The notes under the pieces were generated by a model that searched no databases, was not told where the DNA came from, and saw nothing but the letters and a program-made list of their open reading frames with translations. Positions 1-9,345 of a stretch of DNA of 64,000 nt are shown here, one piece after another; within the stretch, counting starts at the first letter, position 1; every line of letters starts with the position of its first letter. The translations under genes were made by a program, and so were the position numbers. Origin of the DNA: Syntrophus aciditrophicus SB. Lineage in GTDB: Bacteria; Desulfobacterota; Syntrophia; Syntrophales; Syntrophaceae. The DNA lies in contig NC_007759.1 of assembly GCF_000013405.1 (NCBI RefSeq), positions 1,055,001 through 1,119,000 on the forward strand, given 5' to 3'.

Positions 1-102
1 TTCTATGTTAATTTTTTATAGGTTTATATTTGAACATTTCACTTCTGGAGTATCATTATTTGACTGTGACGAGAAAACCAGCCGACTTGGAACAAAGAAC
101 TA

Positions 103-1325
103 GTACCACGTAACTTCTATAAATTCGGATAAAGACGTTTCAGCTTGATCCGAGCGTCTGAGGTAGTAAATTGCCAATCAATTATTTTGGAGCTGTTGTT
201 TCGGTCTCTTTCCCATGCATCCACTTCGGCCTGCATGGTTTCCATGTCGGCGATCCGTCGATCAAGGCATTGACCATTCAGAACGCTGAGTTCAATTTCT
301 GCCATGTTGAGCCAGCTTCCATGCTTCGGCGTATAATGGATGTCAAGCCGTTCCGCCAGGCGTCTGGCCTCCTTGGGCTCAAATGTTTCATAGAGTGAGG
401 CGATATTGTGCGTATTCAAATTGTCCATAACCAGTCGCACTTTGATTGCGTCAGGATAGCGTTCATCAAGCATCTGTTTGATCTGCAACGCCCAATCCTT
501 CCTGGTGCGGCGTTCCGTCACCGCCACATGTCTTTTGCCCGCCAACGGTTCCACTTCCATGAATATTTCTGCGACGCCGTTTCTGACGTATTCGTCGTCA
601 ACGCGCACCGGTTGTCCCGGTTTGCACGGTATCGGCTCACGGACTTCTCCGATCATTTGCTTGCAAGACTCGTCCATGCATACCACCGGATAATCAGCAT
701 CATATGGCAGATGGTAGACTTCCAAAAGATCCTCCATCGCGGCTACAAATGCTGCGCTTCCTTTCGGCGGGATTTTCCAGTACTTGCTGAGGTGAGGTCT
801 AAGTTCGTTTTTTTTAAAATCCGCTGCACAGTCATATGCGATATGGATGGAGCGATGTTCAGCTCGACAACCTTATCGGCAAGAAGTCTGACTGTCCATC
901 GTTGGTGTCCCTCGGGAGCCTCTGAGCAAGCCAAGGCGATCAGCCTTGCTTCAAATGCACCGTCAAACAAGATTTCTCTTGGCGGTTTTTCCCGTGGTTT
1001 GCGCTCCATCGCAGATTCAAGGCCATCCGTTACAAACCGCTTTTTTAAATGTTCAATCGTGCGGCTTGTTATTCCAAGCGCCTTTGCAATGTCGGCAACA
1101 TTCCATGCCGGCCCATCAATTCCGGCGTCACAAAGCAATAAAGCCCGGGCATGTATAACTCTTCTCGCGTGTGTTTTTCCACGTCGTGTTAATGCCTCCA
1201 ATTCTTTACGATCATCCTGGGTCAATGTTACTCGATATCTTGGTGACATGGCGACCTCCTTTATCATGGTGTCACCAGTGTATCACACTTTATACAAAAG
1301 CGAACTATAATATGTTACGTGGTAC
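103..1325 (-). mobile_element. IS630-family insertion sequence, copy 1
   Basis: The 1223-bp element has perfect terminal inverted repeats that begin gtaccacgtaac on the left and end with the complement on the right. It is bordered by TA on both sides (101-102 and 1326-1327). With the outer bases C and G this restores a CTAG target, the known preference of IS630. It carries one transposase split over two frames. A second copy lies at 59052-60274 in the same orientation. I see only two base differences between them, at 1211 and 1242. The flanks of the two copies differ, so they are separate insertions. Confidence 0.95.
117..1249 (-). CDS. IS630 family transposase, made by -1 frameshift
   Basis: This is the DDE transposase of the element. 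The N-terminal part (HTH, with LTQDDRKELEALTRRG near the start and a second helix-turn-helix around IAKALGITSRTIEHLKKRF) is in one frame and runs to a stop at 743. The catalytic part is in the -1 frame, with D of CMDES, D of LVMDNLNTHN and E of MAEIELSVL. The two frames join cleanly at a run of eight A (808-815 on the minus strand): the -1 frame continues NELRPHLSKYWKIPPKGSAA and then the region before MEDLLEVY, as in single-ORF relatives. The same A8 is present in the other copy, so I infer programmed frameshifting or transcript slippage, not mutation. The start at 1249 has AAAGGAGG 5 bases upstream; an ATG 18 bases earlier overlaps that ribosome site. Confidence 0.88.
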
Positions 1326-1580
1326 TAGAGAACTGGAAGAAGACAATTGTTACCTTTCTTAATGCATGAAGGTGTTTTTTTAATTAAACATTTGGAGGAT
1401 ATGCATTCTTTCTAACTTGTCTACAACTTTGGGTTATATCTTCTTCCCCATATTTGTTTTATGGATGATATCAGACCGATCTTTAACCTGGTACCATCAT
1501 GCCATCAAACCCAACCGCTTTCCACGTTCGTGACGCTCATCAATTTAATGATCAGCACTTGGAAATGCATCAAGTTTCAA

Positions 1581-2609
1581 TCAGAAAGGCCAGACCACCT
1601 TCAGCACTAGCGGGTTGAACACCGTCGTGCTCATGCAGTACGCCCCGAAAGGCATGTACGGGTTGATGAGGCAGCCTTTCGAGAAATTGAGCATCACGTG
1701 GGAACACCCACGCCATCTTGCTTGCCCCTCCACGGAGACGACCACCCAGTGTGGTTGACTGACATAGTTTGGGTTCGGTGAAAGCGGGCCCAGATCGTTG
1801 TCCCAACATCCTCCTGCAACAGCTATATCGATATTCTGCCCAGAATAATCGAACACCGTCTTCTCCGTTTCTTGGTACCCCACCCCCCAGCCGAACATGG
1901 GCCGTACCGAGAGCCTGCTATACAAGAAAATCCGCGCATAGAGGCTCTCGTACCATGCGTCATTGGCCCAGCAGTGGATACTTCCCTCGAAATGCATCTG
2001 TGAGGAACAACTCCAGAGAGATGAGGAGGGAGGGTCGTATTGAAAGACCCAGTAGACCTCAACCCAATCGGAATTATCGTATGCGGGGAAAAAGCCGACT
2101 AGGCCGTTGCCTTCCCCCCAATGATCGATAAAAAAGCTCTTACACTGGCTCCAATTGTTTTGAAGTTCATACCAAAAAAGTGAATGGTGCAGTTCAACAC
2201 CATCCGGAATTTCGCCTAACAGGGTCTCGTCGCTCGCTATAAACAGCATCGCATAGGGGATCGGGTGATCGATGCGGGGGTCGGATGACCCCAGGTCATC
2301 CCTGAAGGGAAGATGTTTATGGCTCTGCGTCTCTGTAAGTCTGGGCTCCACGACTTCGGCGTAATGCTTCCGGTAGGCTTCGCCCTTCTCCTTAGACCAG
2401 AAGTCTATCTGTTCGCGGTCGAGCGCCAGCGTGCGCAACAAATACTCCTGTCCTGTCGAAGGGCAATTCTTGCGCCACTCGTTAGCTTGCTCAGACTCTT
2501 GAATTGCAGCATGGCGCTTCTCGGCTTCCACGATCAGACTATTGCGCAAGCTGATGTAAGACTCCGCGTAGCCTTCGGCACCGAGCGGGCGAATATCCTT
2601 TGCTTTCAT
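1581..2609 (-). CDS. hypothetical protein, 342 aa
   Basis: I do not recognise a family. It is a long open frame with a good ribosome site (AGGAGG 7 bases before the ATG). The product is unusually rich in Trp, Tyr and His in its middle and has many Cys (for example WSCSSQMHFEGSIHCWAND). The N-terminal 100 residues are charged and probably helical, the rest mixed. No signal peptide or membrane segment is evident. It sits alone between the IS630 copy and a long gene-poor stretch, so context gives no hint of role. Its base composition is less AT-rich than its surroundings, which favours a real gene acquired by transfer. Confidence 0.6.
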   Translation of the reverse strand: MKAKDIRPLGAEGYAESYISLRNSLIVEAEKRHAAIQESEQANEWRKNCPSTGQEYLLRTLALDREQIDFWSKEKGEAYRKHYAEVVEPRLTETQSHKHLPFRDDLGSSDPRIDHPIPYAMLFIASDETLLGEIPDGVELHHSLFWYELQNNWSQCKSFFIDHWGEGNGLVGFFPAYDNSDWVEVYWVFQYDPPSSSLWSCSSQMHFEGSIHCWANDAWYESLYARIFLYSRLSVRPMFGWGVGYQETEKTVFDYSGQNIDIAVAGGCWDNDLGPLSPNPNYVSQPHWVVVSVEGQARWRGCSHVMLNFSKGCLINPYMPFGAYCMSTTVFNPLVLKVVWPF

Positions 2610-3503
2610 TTTGAACCTCCTTTTTAAGGAACGCGAAGCTATTCCTGTTTACCTCTATCGGTGGTTGTTTCGATATGGACCCAATGAAGGGTAAACGATA
2701 CGATTAACATGACAGCATCCTTTGCTCCGGTTCTTTACCACCAATTCTGTTAACGGATGTTCTGGGACGCCCTAAACGCTTGACCGCGTTTCTCATGCGT
2801 TAGTGTATATTGTCCAATTGTCGAGATGTTCCCAGCCTCTAGTGGGACTGGAGCTAACAAACAGTTTACTTGATCCTCCCTCTAAATCGGACGAGAATAT
2901 CGGGTTTTTCTAAGTTCACCCCCCCCCCCCTGGACATGCCTGATGGCTGTATGATCCACACTGTGTTGTATTGAAGTGGTGTGGCAGTAGAAAAGTGAGA
3001 ACGAGAAAATGAGAACAGCAAATATGTTATTACAAATACAGCATAGTGCATACTCACACAATCAGCCCCAGTATGAATTGTTACGAGCAAAACCCTGATT
3101 ATAAGATAAGAATATAGCTTGTGAATAAGGGTAAGGATAGGTCTTTATTCACTTTAGGATCATTAATTTCCGATTAAAATATTGCATGTGAAAGAGAAGG
3201 CCTGGTTGATCCCTTACAGGAAGAAATTTTCGCAAATGACAAAGACAATCTTGCTAAACAGTTTAGAAACATCAATTTTCTTGCCTCTAAGTTGACACCT
3301 TTCTTTCCGTAATTTTCTGCTTGCCAATGTCGTTTCCACGGTCTAATCAGCTTTGATTAAAGTATTGACATGATGATTTCATATACATCCGAATCATTGG
3401 GCCTTTCTCATCCATTTCTCTTTATTTCGTTGACATGACAGCCTATATTTCTTAGTATTTAGCTATATTTTGTTAAACTCTTTAAAGGAAAGGAGGCCAT
3501 TAA
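2610..3503. other. gene-poor stretch, 894 bp
   Basis: I see no convincing gene. It contains a homopolymer of twelve C at 2919-2930 and, at about 3263-3363, a sequence that recurs in diverged form at 11395-11509. Short open frames here lack coding character. Confidence 0.5.
3263..3363. repeat. diverged dispersed repeat, copy A
   Basis: About 90 bases align by eye with 11395-11509, sharing blocks such as cctcta-a-ttga-acc, ttgcc-atg and the end cttgatta..aaagt, with several small gaps. It may be the remnant of a mobile element end. Neither copy contains an intact gene. Confidence 0.4.
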
Positions 3504-3851
3504 ATGGCATTGGAATCGTTTGCTATCGATAATTATGAGGTTCACTTGGTTGCGCCTAATAATCCAGAATTTCCCGATGTCTATGGGTTTATCCATCTTT
3601 ACTGGCAGGAGAAGCGACGGGCAACGCTTTGGTTTTATCGAGATGGCGTCGCCACAATTCCTGCCAACACCTTGTCCAGTTCCAGCGGTGATTTGATCTA
3701 TAATGCTTATTTTGGACAAGCAGCTCTTCACGACAGCATCGATCTTTTAAGGAACGAGTCTGTATTTTTCCAATGGGATGAAGCTTCAAGGGCCGTACTT
3801 ATTACCACAGGACAAGAACCAGTCGGCGAAGCGGAGTTGTCTTATAAATAA
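3504..3851 (+). CDS. hypothetical protein, 115 aa
   Basis: Not recognised. The ATG follows a strong ribosome site (AAAGGAGG). The product is soluble, acidic and aromatic-rich (VYGFIHLYWQEKRRATLWFYRDG) and reads like a compact beta-rich domain. No signal peptide, membrane segment or metal motif is visible. It stands alone, followed by about 270 bases before the dinB remnant on the other strand. Confidence 0.6.
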   Translation: MALESFAIDNYEVHLVAPNNPEFPDVYGFIHLYWQEKRRATLWFYRDGVATIPANTLSSSSGDLIYNAYFGQAALHDSIDLLRNESVFFQWDEASRAVLITTGQEPVGEAELSYK

Positions 3852-4123
3852 AAGGAGTTAAACACGTAAGTTCCTGCAGAGGATTTTTGAGAATTCTAAT
3901 GGCTGCAGCGGAATAAAAAGGCTCCGGTTTTATGTTAGATGTTAATTCTTCTGCCTTCCTTCCACATGTCCTGATTGGATTGACAGGCATAAGGAAAAGG
4001 TTCATGAAGTATGATTATTTATGAAAGGAAATTAGGGTAGGATCAGGAATGGTTCTACCCTTTTTGTTTTGTAGACGTTCACCATTACCACTTCAAATAT
4101 TGGATGGAAAAGGCAAGGCGAAT

Positions 4124-4524
4124 TCACTCTCTTTCAGGAAGCAATAAACAGAGGCCTATGCGCAATCCAGTAATATCGCAGAATGCTTCGTCAATGGAAT
4201 ACTCTTCCACATCCGGTGTAAAACGCCTCATGATGTTGAACATCCGTCTGGAAAAGAGGCTGTAGGTCTCGTAATCTGAAGGCAGGATAATGAGATCAGG
4301 ACAGATGATTTTTGCCTGATTCAGAGGAAAGCCTCGGGAAATTCCCATTTTCTTGGCGGAATAACTGGCGCAGGCCACAATGCCCCTTTCTCTGCCTGTT
4401 ATCACGGCTTTCCCTTTCAACTCGGGATGAATCAACTCTTCGCAGGAGGTAAAGAAGGCGTCACCGTGTCAATATGCACAATGGCTCTTGGCCAGGAAGA
4501 AAGGCTGAAAATGATGTCGCTCAC
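4124..4524 (-). pseudogene. dinB: dinB (DNA polymerase IV) remnant
   Basis: This is a broken Y-family DNA polymerase (translesion synthesis, SOS response). Reading starts at GTG 4524 behind AGGAG. The first 20 residues end in AIVHID; a 2-base tandem duplication (AC) then breaks the frame before GDAFFTSCEE. The longer frame that follows holds LIHPELKGKAVITGRERG, SYSAKKMGISRGFP and the catalytic VEEYSIDEAFCDITG. After GLR the similarity stops and the thumb and little-finger domains are missing, so only about one third remains. A LexA-type box lies 15 bases upstream of the start (4539-4550). Confidence 0.85.
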
Positions 4525-4538
4525 GACTCCTGTTTATA

Positions 4539-4550
4539 GAACATTTGTTC
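4539..4550. promoter_or_regulatory. LexA (SOS) box, GAAC-N4-GTTC type
   Basis: GAACATTTGTTC is a perfect 12-bp palindrome. It matches the GAACNNNNGTTC operator known from Gram-positive LexA rather than the E. coli CTGT-N8-ACAG box. It sits just upstream of the dinB remnant in its promoter position, which supports function before the gene decayed. Confidence 0.65.
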
Positions 4551-4984
4551 TTCTGCCAAGATGACAAAAAACTTATTGCCAGTGATTCAGTTAGATTATC
4601 TTGACATTTTTATCATAAAGTGTATTATTTAATTAAAAGAGATGAGCTGCAGTGATCGCATGAGTTACGTATCTGGAGCCGAACAGAAAAATAATCACAG
4701 GGTCTTCGTGGCGATGATCGCCCTAAATAGACCAAGATTTTGAAAGCGTGACTCCCAGAACAAGACAATACGGCACAGGCAGCTCTCTCCAACTGCCTTT
4801 TTAAAGATATTCCTCAAAATAGAAGAAAGGCCATCAATTCTGGTGAAACTGCTCGCTGAAATTGATCCTGCCATGGAGGTGCAAGCAACTCCAGCCTCCG
4901 ACCATTTAAACCTCCACGGCGGCCTTTCTTCTTTTTTTGTTTAACCCCCCACCTATTAACCTAGACATCTCTATAGGTGATCGT
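4551..4984. other. intergenic, 434 bp
   Basis: No gene seen. It is AT-rich. The 3' end supplies a weak ribosome site (ATAGGTGAT) for the small membrane protein at 4985. Confidence 0.4.
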
Positions 4985-5182
4985 ATGAAAAAAACAGGAT
5001 TGACGATACCGGAAATTGCTATGATTGCCGGAACCCGAGTAATCGCTGGCGCTGGAGTTGCACTTTTACTCGCTGATAAGCTGGATATGAAAAGACGTAA
5101 GAAGCTGGGATGGGCGATGTTTTTGGTGGGGGCTATCAGTACAATTCCCTTAGCAATCGATGTATTCAGCAAGAGGAAGTAA
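4985..5182 (+). CDS. small membrane protein, 65 aa
   Basis: Family not recognised. Two hydrophobic stretches (IAMIAGTRVIAGAGVALLLA at about residues 9-28 and LGWAMFLVGAISTIPLAIDVF at about 39-59), separated by a basic loop (DKLDMKRRKK), predict a two-helix inner-membrane hairpin. I chose ATG 4985 because the upstream in-frame TTG at 4937 would add an unlikely N-terminus and has no ribosome site. The stop is 9 bases before the SRAP gene, so the two are probably co-transcribed. Confidence 0.65.
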   Translation: MKKTGLTIPEIAMIAGTRVIAGAGVALLLADKLDMKRRKKLGWAMFLVGAISTIPLAIDVFSKRK

Positions 5183-5191
5183 AGTGAAGAA

Positions 5192-5815
5192 ATGTGCGGT
5201 CGTTTTGTCCTCCTAACGGATTTGTCCGTAATCACAGAGCACTTCGATATTCAGGAGATTGCCTGCGAGTATAAAACAGGCAAGAATATCTCACCCGGTC
5301 AGTTGGTTTCTGCTGTTATTCGTGACGAGAAAAACCGCCTTGTCAATTTCCGGTGGGGGCTGATTCCATCATGGGCTAAAGATCCATCCATCGGAAGCAA
5401 GATGTTCAATGCCCGAGCGAAAACCGTATCAGAGAAGCCAAGTTTCCGAAGCGCCTTCAAAAGACGTCGCTGTTTGATTATTGCCGATGGATTCTATGAA
5501 TGGCAAAAACTGGAGAAGTGGAATGTGCCGTTCTGCTTCAGCCTTAAATCAGGAAATCCTTTCGGATTTGCCGGTCTCTATGAAAGCTGGACATCACCCG
5601 AACAAAAGCAGATTCAAACCTGTACGATAATAACGACGGATTCGAATGAACTGATCATGCCGGTTCATGACCGGATGCCGGTGATTTTCTCAAAAGAGAG
5701 CGCATCGCTCTGGATTAACCCAGAAAATCAAAATAAAGAGGAACTGCTATCCCTGTTGAAGCCCTATCCGGCAGAAGAAATGAAGATGGAGGAAGTGATC
5801 ACAAAGTTGGGATGA
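5192..5815 (+). CDS. yedK: SRAP family abasic-site crosslinking protein (YedK/HMCES)
   Basis: SOS-response-associated peptidase family. The enzyme shields abasic sites in single-stranded DNA by forming a covalent thiazolidine link through Cys2. The start MCGRF gives the required Cys2 after Met removal. Other family marks are visible: NFRWGLIPSWA, SKMFNARAKTVSEKPSFR (active-site Asn and Arg), CLIIADGFYEWQ (active-site Glu) and MPVHDRMPVI (active-site His). The length of 207 aa is slightly short of the usual 220. It lies near a dinB remnant with a LexA box, a fitting DNA-damage setting, though no LexA box of its own is seen. It is followed 12 bases later by a small unknown gene. Confidence 0.95.
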   Translation: MCGRFVLLTDLSVITEHFDIQEIACEYKTGKNISPGQLVSAVIRDEKNRLVNFRWGLIPSWAKDPSIGSKMFNARAKTVSEKPSFRSAFKRRRCLIIADGFYEWQKLEKWNVPFCFSLKSGNPFGFAGLYESWTSPEQKQIQTCTIITTDSNELIMPVHDRMPVIFSKESASLWINPENQNKEELLSLLKPYPAEEMKMEEVITKLG

Positions 5816-5827
5816 TAAGGATCAACA

Positions 5828-6193
5828 ATGAAAGAATACAGCTTTGAAGAAATGATAGAATATGACACGAAGATGGAAGGAAAACCGATAGCGATAGGTC
5901 AAAGAGTATTCGTGATGACTAACGAAGGCTACAAATTCGGGATTATCTTCCGAATAAAAGGCGAACAAAAGCCGGAAACAGTTAAAAGGATGGACTTTTC
6001 AGCCGATGGCAAATTTGAAGTTATTTTGACGGGAGGAAATGCTCTTTTTGACATTGTGTGGGACGACGGAACCATATCGCCCAGGATACCGGAAAGGCAC
6101 ATACGTGGGGAGGAGAAAAATGTTTGTTGTCTTGTGCCTGAAGTAGCAACTGCAGATGAGATAAGACGTCGTCTGGGGATTTTCTGGGAATGA
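5828..6193 (+). CDS. hypothetical protein, 121 aa
   Basis: Not recognised. It follows the SRAP gene by 12 bases and is probably in the same operon. The product is soluble. The middle (GQRVFVMTNEGYKFGIIFRIKG, then FDIVWDDGTISPRIPERHIRG) reads like a small SH3/tudor-like beta barrel, common in small DNA-associated or stress proteins; this is inference from the pattern of strands. No metal site or membrane segment is seen. The ATG has a modest ribosome site (AAGGATCAACA). Confidence 0.6.
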   Translation: MKEYSFEEMIEYDTKMEGKPIAIGQRVFVMTNEGYKFGIIFRIKGEQKPETVKRMDFSADGKFEVILTGGNALFDIVWDDGTISPRIPERHIRGEEKNVCCLVPEVATADEIRRRLGIFWE

Positions 6194-6439
6194 TCGAGCC
6201 AAAGATTTCCCGAGATTCAGGGCATCCTCTGCCGAAATAATTGCCCTTGAAGCCATTGGCGACGGCACAGAAGCAAAGAACCCATCAACGTGAAAGGCCC
6301 TTGCTGTAAACTCGATGCGCTGTCCGCTTGTCCTCCCCTGTAAATGCGATAATGCCGGTTATTTTCTACGCAAAACGATTTATTTTTCAGTCGCGAAGTC
6401 TTAAGCGCCCTACAGTGCTCTCTTGAATTCCATGCTCTT

Positions 6440-6643
6440 CTATATTGCGGCTTCCAACGTCTCTCTGAAGGTTTCCATATCTATATCCAATACATTGCAT
6501 ACGCCTACAACGAAAGGGTTGTCATCGAATAGGAAGGACCTTGCCAGTTTTTACCGACCTCCACAGCATTCAGAGTGATGGTTACCCCCTGGCTTGTAAG
6601 CCCCAGACTCATGCACATGATCAAGGTACGTTAATGTTTGCAT
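6440..6643 (-). pseudogene. small gene interrupted by in-frame TAA
   Basis: From an ATG behind AGGAAAGGAG the frame reads 30 residues (MQTLTYLDHVHESGAYKPGG, ending SECCGGR), meets TAA at 6551-6553, then continues in the same frame for 36 coding-like residues (for example LFDDNPFVVGVCNVLDIDME) to a stop at 6440. The uniform character on both sides suggests one ancestral protein of about 67 aa carrying a nonsense mutation. TAA rules out selenocysteine or pyrrolysine. Family not recognised. Confidence 0.4.
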
Positions 6644-7466
6644 TTTTATTCTCCTTTCCTTTGCATGCCGCACGTGTGGGTGAGTTGTAATTCTGTATGT
6701 TTCCTGGATCGCTTCTCTTGATTAAATCCTATTCTCGTAACCCATCAAATTCAATTGGAGTGACGTGATTAATTTCACTGATATTCGATAGCTATGCCGT
6801 AATATTTTTCATTTAGGGGCTGTTCTGGGGAATCAAAAATAAAATTTAATGGAATCAGCACTCCCGGGAAGTAGATCCCTTTTTTTCTCTTGATCGGACA
6901 GCTCCCGACCATCTCTCAACACAATTATGAAAAGTTAGTTTTTAATGAATTGGAATCATTGAGAAATAATCGCTGAATTTCATGGTTCCGGGTATTTATT
7001 AGGAATGAGAAGGGTGATAGTTAAGAAATTAGAATCATCGGTTTATTTGTCTGGATCGTTCTAAGTGTCGCAAGGCATTATTGAAAAAGAAATTTGCTTC
7101 AATTTTTCTTGCACAGTTACTTCCGTCCCGGGATCTGCAGCCTGCATTACCTCAAATTTGAGTTCTGTTGATAATCGGCTTCATCTACAAAGCTTTGAGT
7201 AACGATTTCCGTAGATCCATTGATTTCGGATCGAAATAAAATAAGATTAACAAGGTTCTTGTACGCGGCTTCAGCAAATAAAACTTAACAGTTTAACCGT
7301 CTCCTCCCAGGCAATGCAAGGAAATCAACGGAATGGACGGTCTTTCGAATACAGCAGTCGGCATCGTCTGTAATCGCCTCTTTCCCCGGTTGAGTATGTG
7401 TGAACAAATGGCCGCCAGCCATTTCATAAAGCTGGTTCGCTTATAGTGAAGCTTCAACGATGCTTA
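6644..7466. other. gene-poor stretch, 823 bp
   Basis: No gene seen on either strand. It is AT-rich and without repeats that I can detect. It lies between two minus-strand features, the small broken gene at 6440-6643 and the secreted protein ending at 7467. Confidence 0.45.
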
Positions 7467-8264
7467 TCACTGGATCACGGGTACGGTCTTTGTTGTCACC
7501 ACCGTATCGGTGGCAAGATTTCTAATATCGCACTTGATAAAATTCGTTCCGGTTTTCCAGCCTGCGGACGGATGACCATTCGAGACGATTGTTGAACTGC
7601 CCGGCAGCTTTATCGGTACACCGTCCAGCCCTCCGGTCGTCGGCCCGGTCTGCTCTGCCATCTTATAACATTGTCTGCCCAGGAAGCACTGCGCTGCCGT
7701 ACCCTTGTTTGTGATATGTACTCTATACCCTGTATCGGTGATAGCGATTTCTGTGATCTCGACATTCGGCGAGGGCAAAGCGGGAAGGGTTATCTCACGC
7801 TCCTTGTAGACCGTATAAGCGCGCTTTACGGACAATTTTAACTTCTGGGCGTGCATCCTCCTCTCCCATTGGCCTCTAAGGGGCTTCTGCTCGTTCTGCG
7901 TCAACTGCACTGATTGTGCCGGCCCTACTGTATGCCACTGTCCCGACTTCGTGTCGAATTGGTAAACCTCAACAGCGAATGTTAGGTCGGCATTGTTCGG
8001 GTTGACTATGACTGCATTCCACTCCCCAATACAGTTCAGTTGAGGATCCTGTACCGAGAGGTTCGTGATCTTGATATTCTCAAGCATCTTCCCCGTTAAT
8101 ACGGAACGGGTTGCGGCCGGAGCCGTCTTGGTCTGCGGAATATCTTTTTTCAAGATCTTCCCAGCCGGCTGCTGTGCGAGTAACGTCTGTGTCAAACCAA
8201 ACAGAAGAAACATAATTAAAACTGTAACTGCCATTACTTTTGTAAAAGAGCGAATATACACCAC
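7467..8264 (-). CDS. secreted or membrane-anchored protein, 266 aa, unknown
   Basis: I place the start at GTG 8264 because GGAGG stands 7 bases upstream and the next residues form a signal sequence (basic YIRSFTK, hydrophobic VMAVTVLIMFLLFGLTQTLL, then AQQ). The longer frame from 8339 adds a Cys-rich N-terminus that does not fit an exported protein. The mature part is beta-rich with two repeats of the type IKITNLSVQDPQ and VEITEIAITDTGYRVHITNKG, resembling CARDB/immunoglobulin-like adhesive modules (inference). Four Cys lie near the C-terminus. It stands alone, transcribed away from the phosphate genes. Confidence 0.7.
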   Translation of the reverse strand: MVYIRSFTKVMAVTVLIMFLLFGLTQTLLAQQPAGKILKKDIPQTKTAPAATRSVLTGKMLENIKITNLSVQDPQLNCIGEWNAVIVNPNNADLTFAVEVYQFDTKSGQWHTVGPAQSVQLTQNEQKPLRGQWERRMHAQKLKLSVKRAYTVYKEREITLPALPSPNVEITEIAITDTGYRVHITNKGTAAQCFLGRQCYKMAEQTGPTTGGLDGVPIKLPGSSTIVSNGHPSAGWKTGTNFIKCDIRNLATDTVVTTKTVPVIQ

Positions 8265-8724
8265 CCTGATTCCTCCGTCTTCTTTCAATATGTATTTACT
8301 ATCGCATTCACAAAATTTTATTTTATTTCCAAAACACAATGCAACAAATTCCTGTATAACAACTTCTTTTTTACGGAATGAAATATAGAAAGGACGGTCT
8401 TGCGTGTCAAGGGAATCTTGGATACAAAAATTGAATTATAGATTGTATTGATTACGGATTGATAATGACACTTACGGTTAATACGCTCGAGTAGCATGTT
8501 TCGTTTGGTAATGATGAAAATACGTTTCTTTTCTCCGACTTTATTTTTTTCCTACCTACTTTCAGGTCCACGTCATTAAAAATTTAACAAAAAATTCATC
8601 ATTCTGTCATCAAATTGAAACAATTATCCTGTAAGCACTGTGCTATTTTCATTCATTTCATTGGAAACAGTTTTGATGACACTTTATTATTTTCAAAGTT
8701 GCGGTCATAAGGAGGAAGCACCAG
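8265..8724. other. intergenic between divergent genes, 460 bp
   Basis: Promoter region of both the secreted protein (leftward) and the phosphate genes (rightward). It is AT-rich. The only motif I note is a possible PhoB half-site at 8604-8610. Confidence 0.4.
8604..8625 (+). promoter_or_regulatory. possible Pho box
   Basis: CTGTCAT matches the PhoB half-site. The second half 11 bases on (TTGAAAC) is poor. It lies 115 bases before the DUF47-Pit operon, where a Pho box would make sense. Weak evidence. Confidence 0.25.
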
Positions 8725-9345
8725 ATGGGATTTTTCCCCAAAGAGGAACAATTTTTCGATCTATTCGAAGAGCTGGCTGTCAAAATCGGAGAGGGAGGCC
8801 TTCTGTTCCTGGACATTGTGGAACACTACGAACAGGCTGAGCCCAAGATTGCCCGGCTCAAGGAAATCGAACACGAGGCTGATGTAATCACCCACAGGAC
8901 TTATGAGAGGATGCACAGAACCTTTTTGACCCCTCTGGACAGGGAGGACATCTACGCTCTCGTCAACAGGATGGACAGTATTCTGGATATAACCGAAGCC
9001 TGTGCTGTCCGAATGTTCCTCTATAGGATCAAGGAGCCTGCACCGGAGTTGATAGAGCAGGCGTTTATTCTCAATAAGGCAATCTCCAGGATAAAAGAAG
9101 TCATCCATGCCTTGAGGAATATGAAAGATGCCCGGACAATCATCGATGCCTGCGTTGATATCAACACAGCTGAAAATGAAGGTGACAAAGTTTTAAGAAG
9201 AGCGATGACTCGCCTGTTCGAACATGAAAAGGACATGGTCGAACTCATCAAGTGGAAGGAAATTTTTGAGCGGATCGAAGAGGCTATTGATGTCTGCGAA
9301 GATGTATCCAATATTGTCGAGGGGATCGTTCTGAAAAATGCTTGA
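8725..9345 (+). CDS. DUF47 / PhoU-like regulator of Pit transporter
   Basis: 206-aa all-helical protein of the DUF47 (TIGR00153, Pit accessory protein) family, related to PhoU. Family marks are the early EEQFFDLFEELA, the metal-binding type motif ARLKEIEHEADVITHRTYERM and the end IKWKEIFERIEEAIDVCEDVSNIVEGIVLK. These proteins sit in the cytoplasm and are thought to gate or regulate the PiT permease. The ATG has a strong ribosome site (AAGGAGG). The gene overlaps pit by 8 bases, so the two are translationally coupled. Confidence 0.93.
   Translation: MGFFPKEEQFFDLFEELAVKIGEGGLLFLDIVEHYEQAEPKIARLKEIEHEADVITHRTYERMHRTFLTPLDREDIYALVNRMDSILDITEACAVRMFLYRIKEPAPELIEQAFILNKAISRIKEVIHALRNMKDARTIIDACVDINTAENEGDKVLRRAMTRLFEHEKDMVELIKWKEIFERIEEAIDVCEDVSNIVEGIVLKNA

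Noticed and set aside
408-1310. Plus-strand frame of 300 aa inside IS630, also in copy 2
   Set aside because: Opposite the transposase, no family, no ribosome site; it repeats only because the element repeats.
2866-3090. Minus-strand 74-aa frame across the C12 run
   Set aside because: Depends on the homopolymer length and resembles no protein.
6551-6553. In-frame stop in the small gene as recoding (Sec or Pyl)
   Set aside because: The codon is TAA, which neither system decodes.
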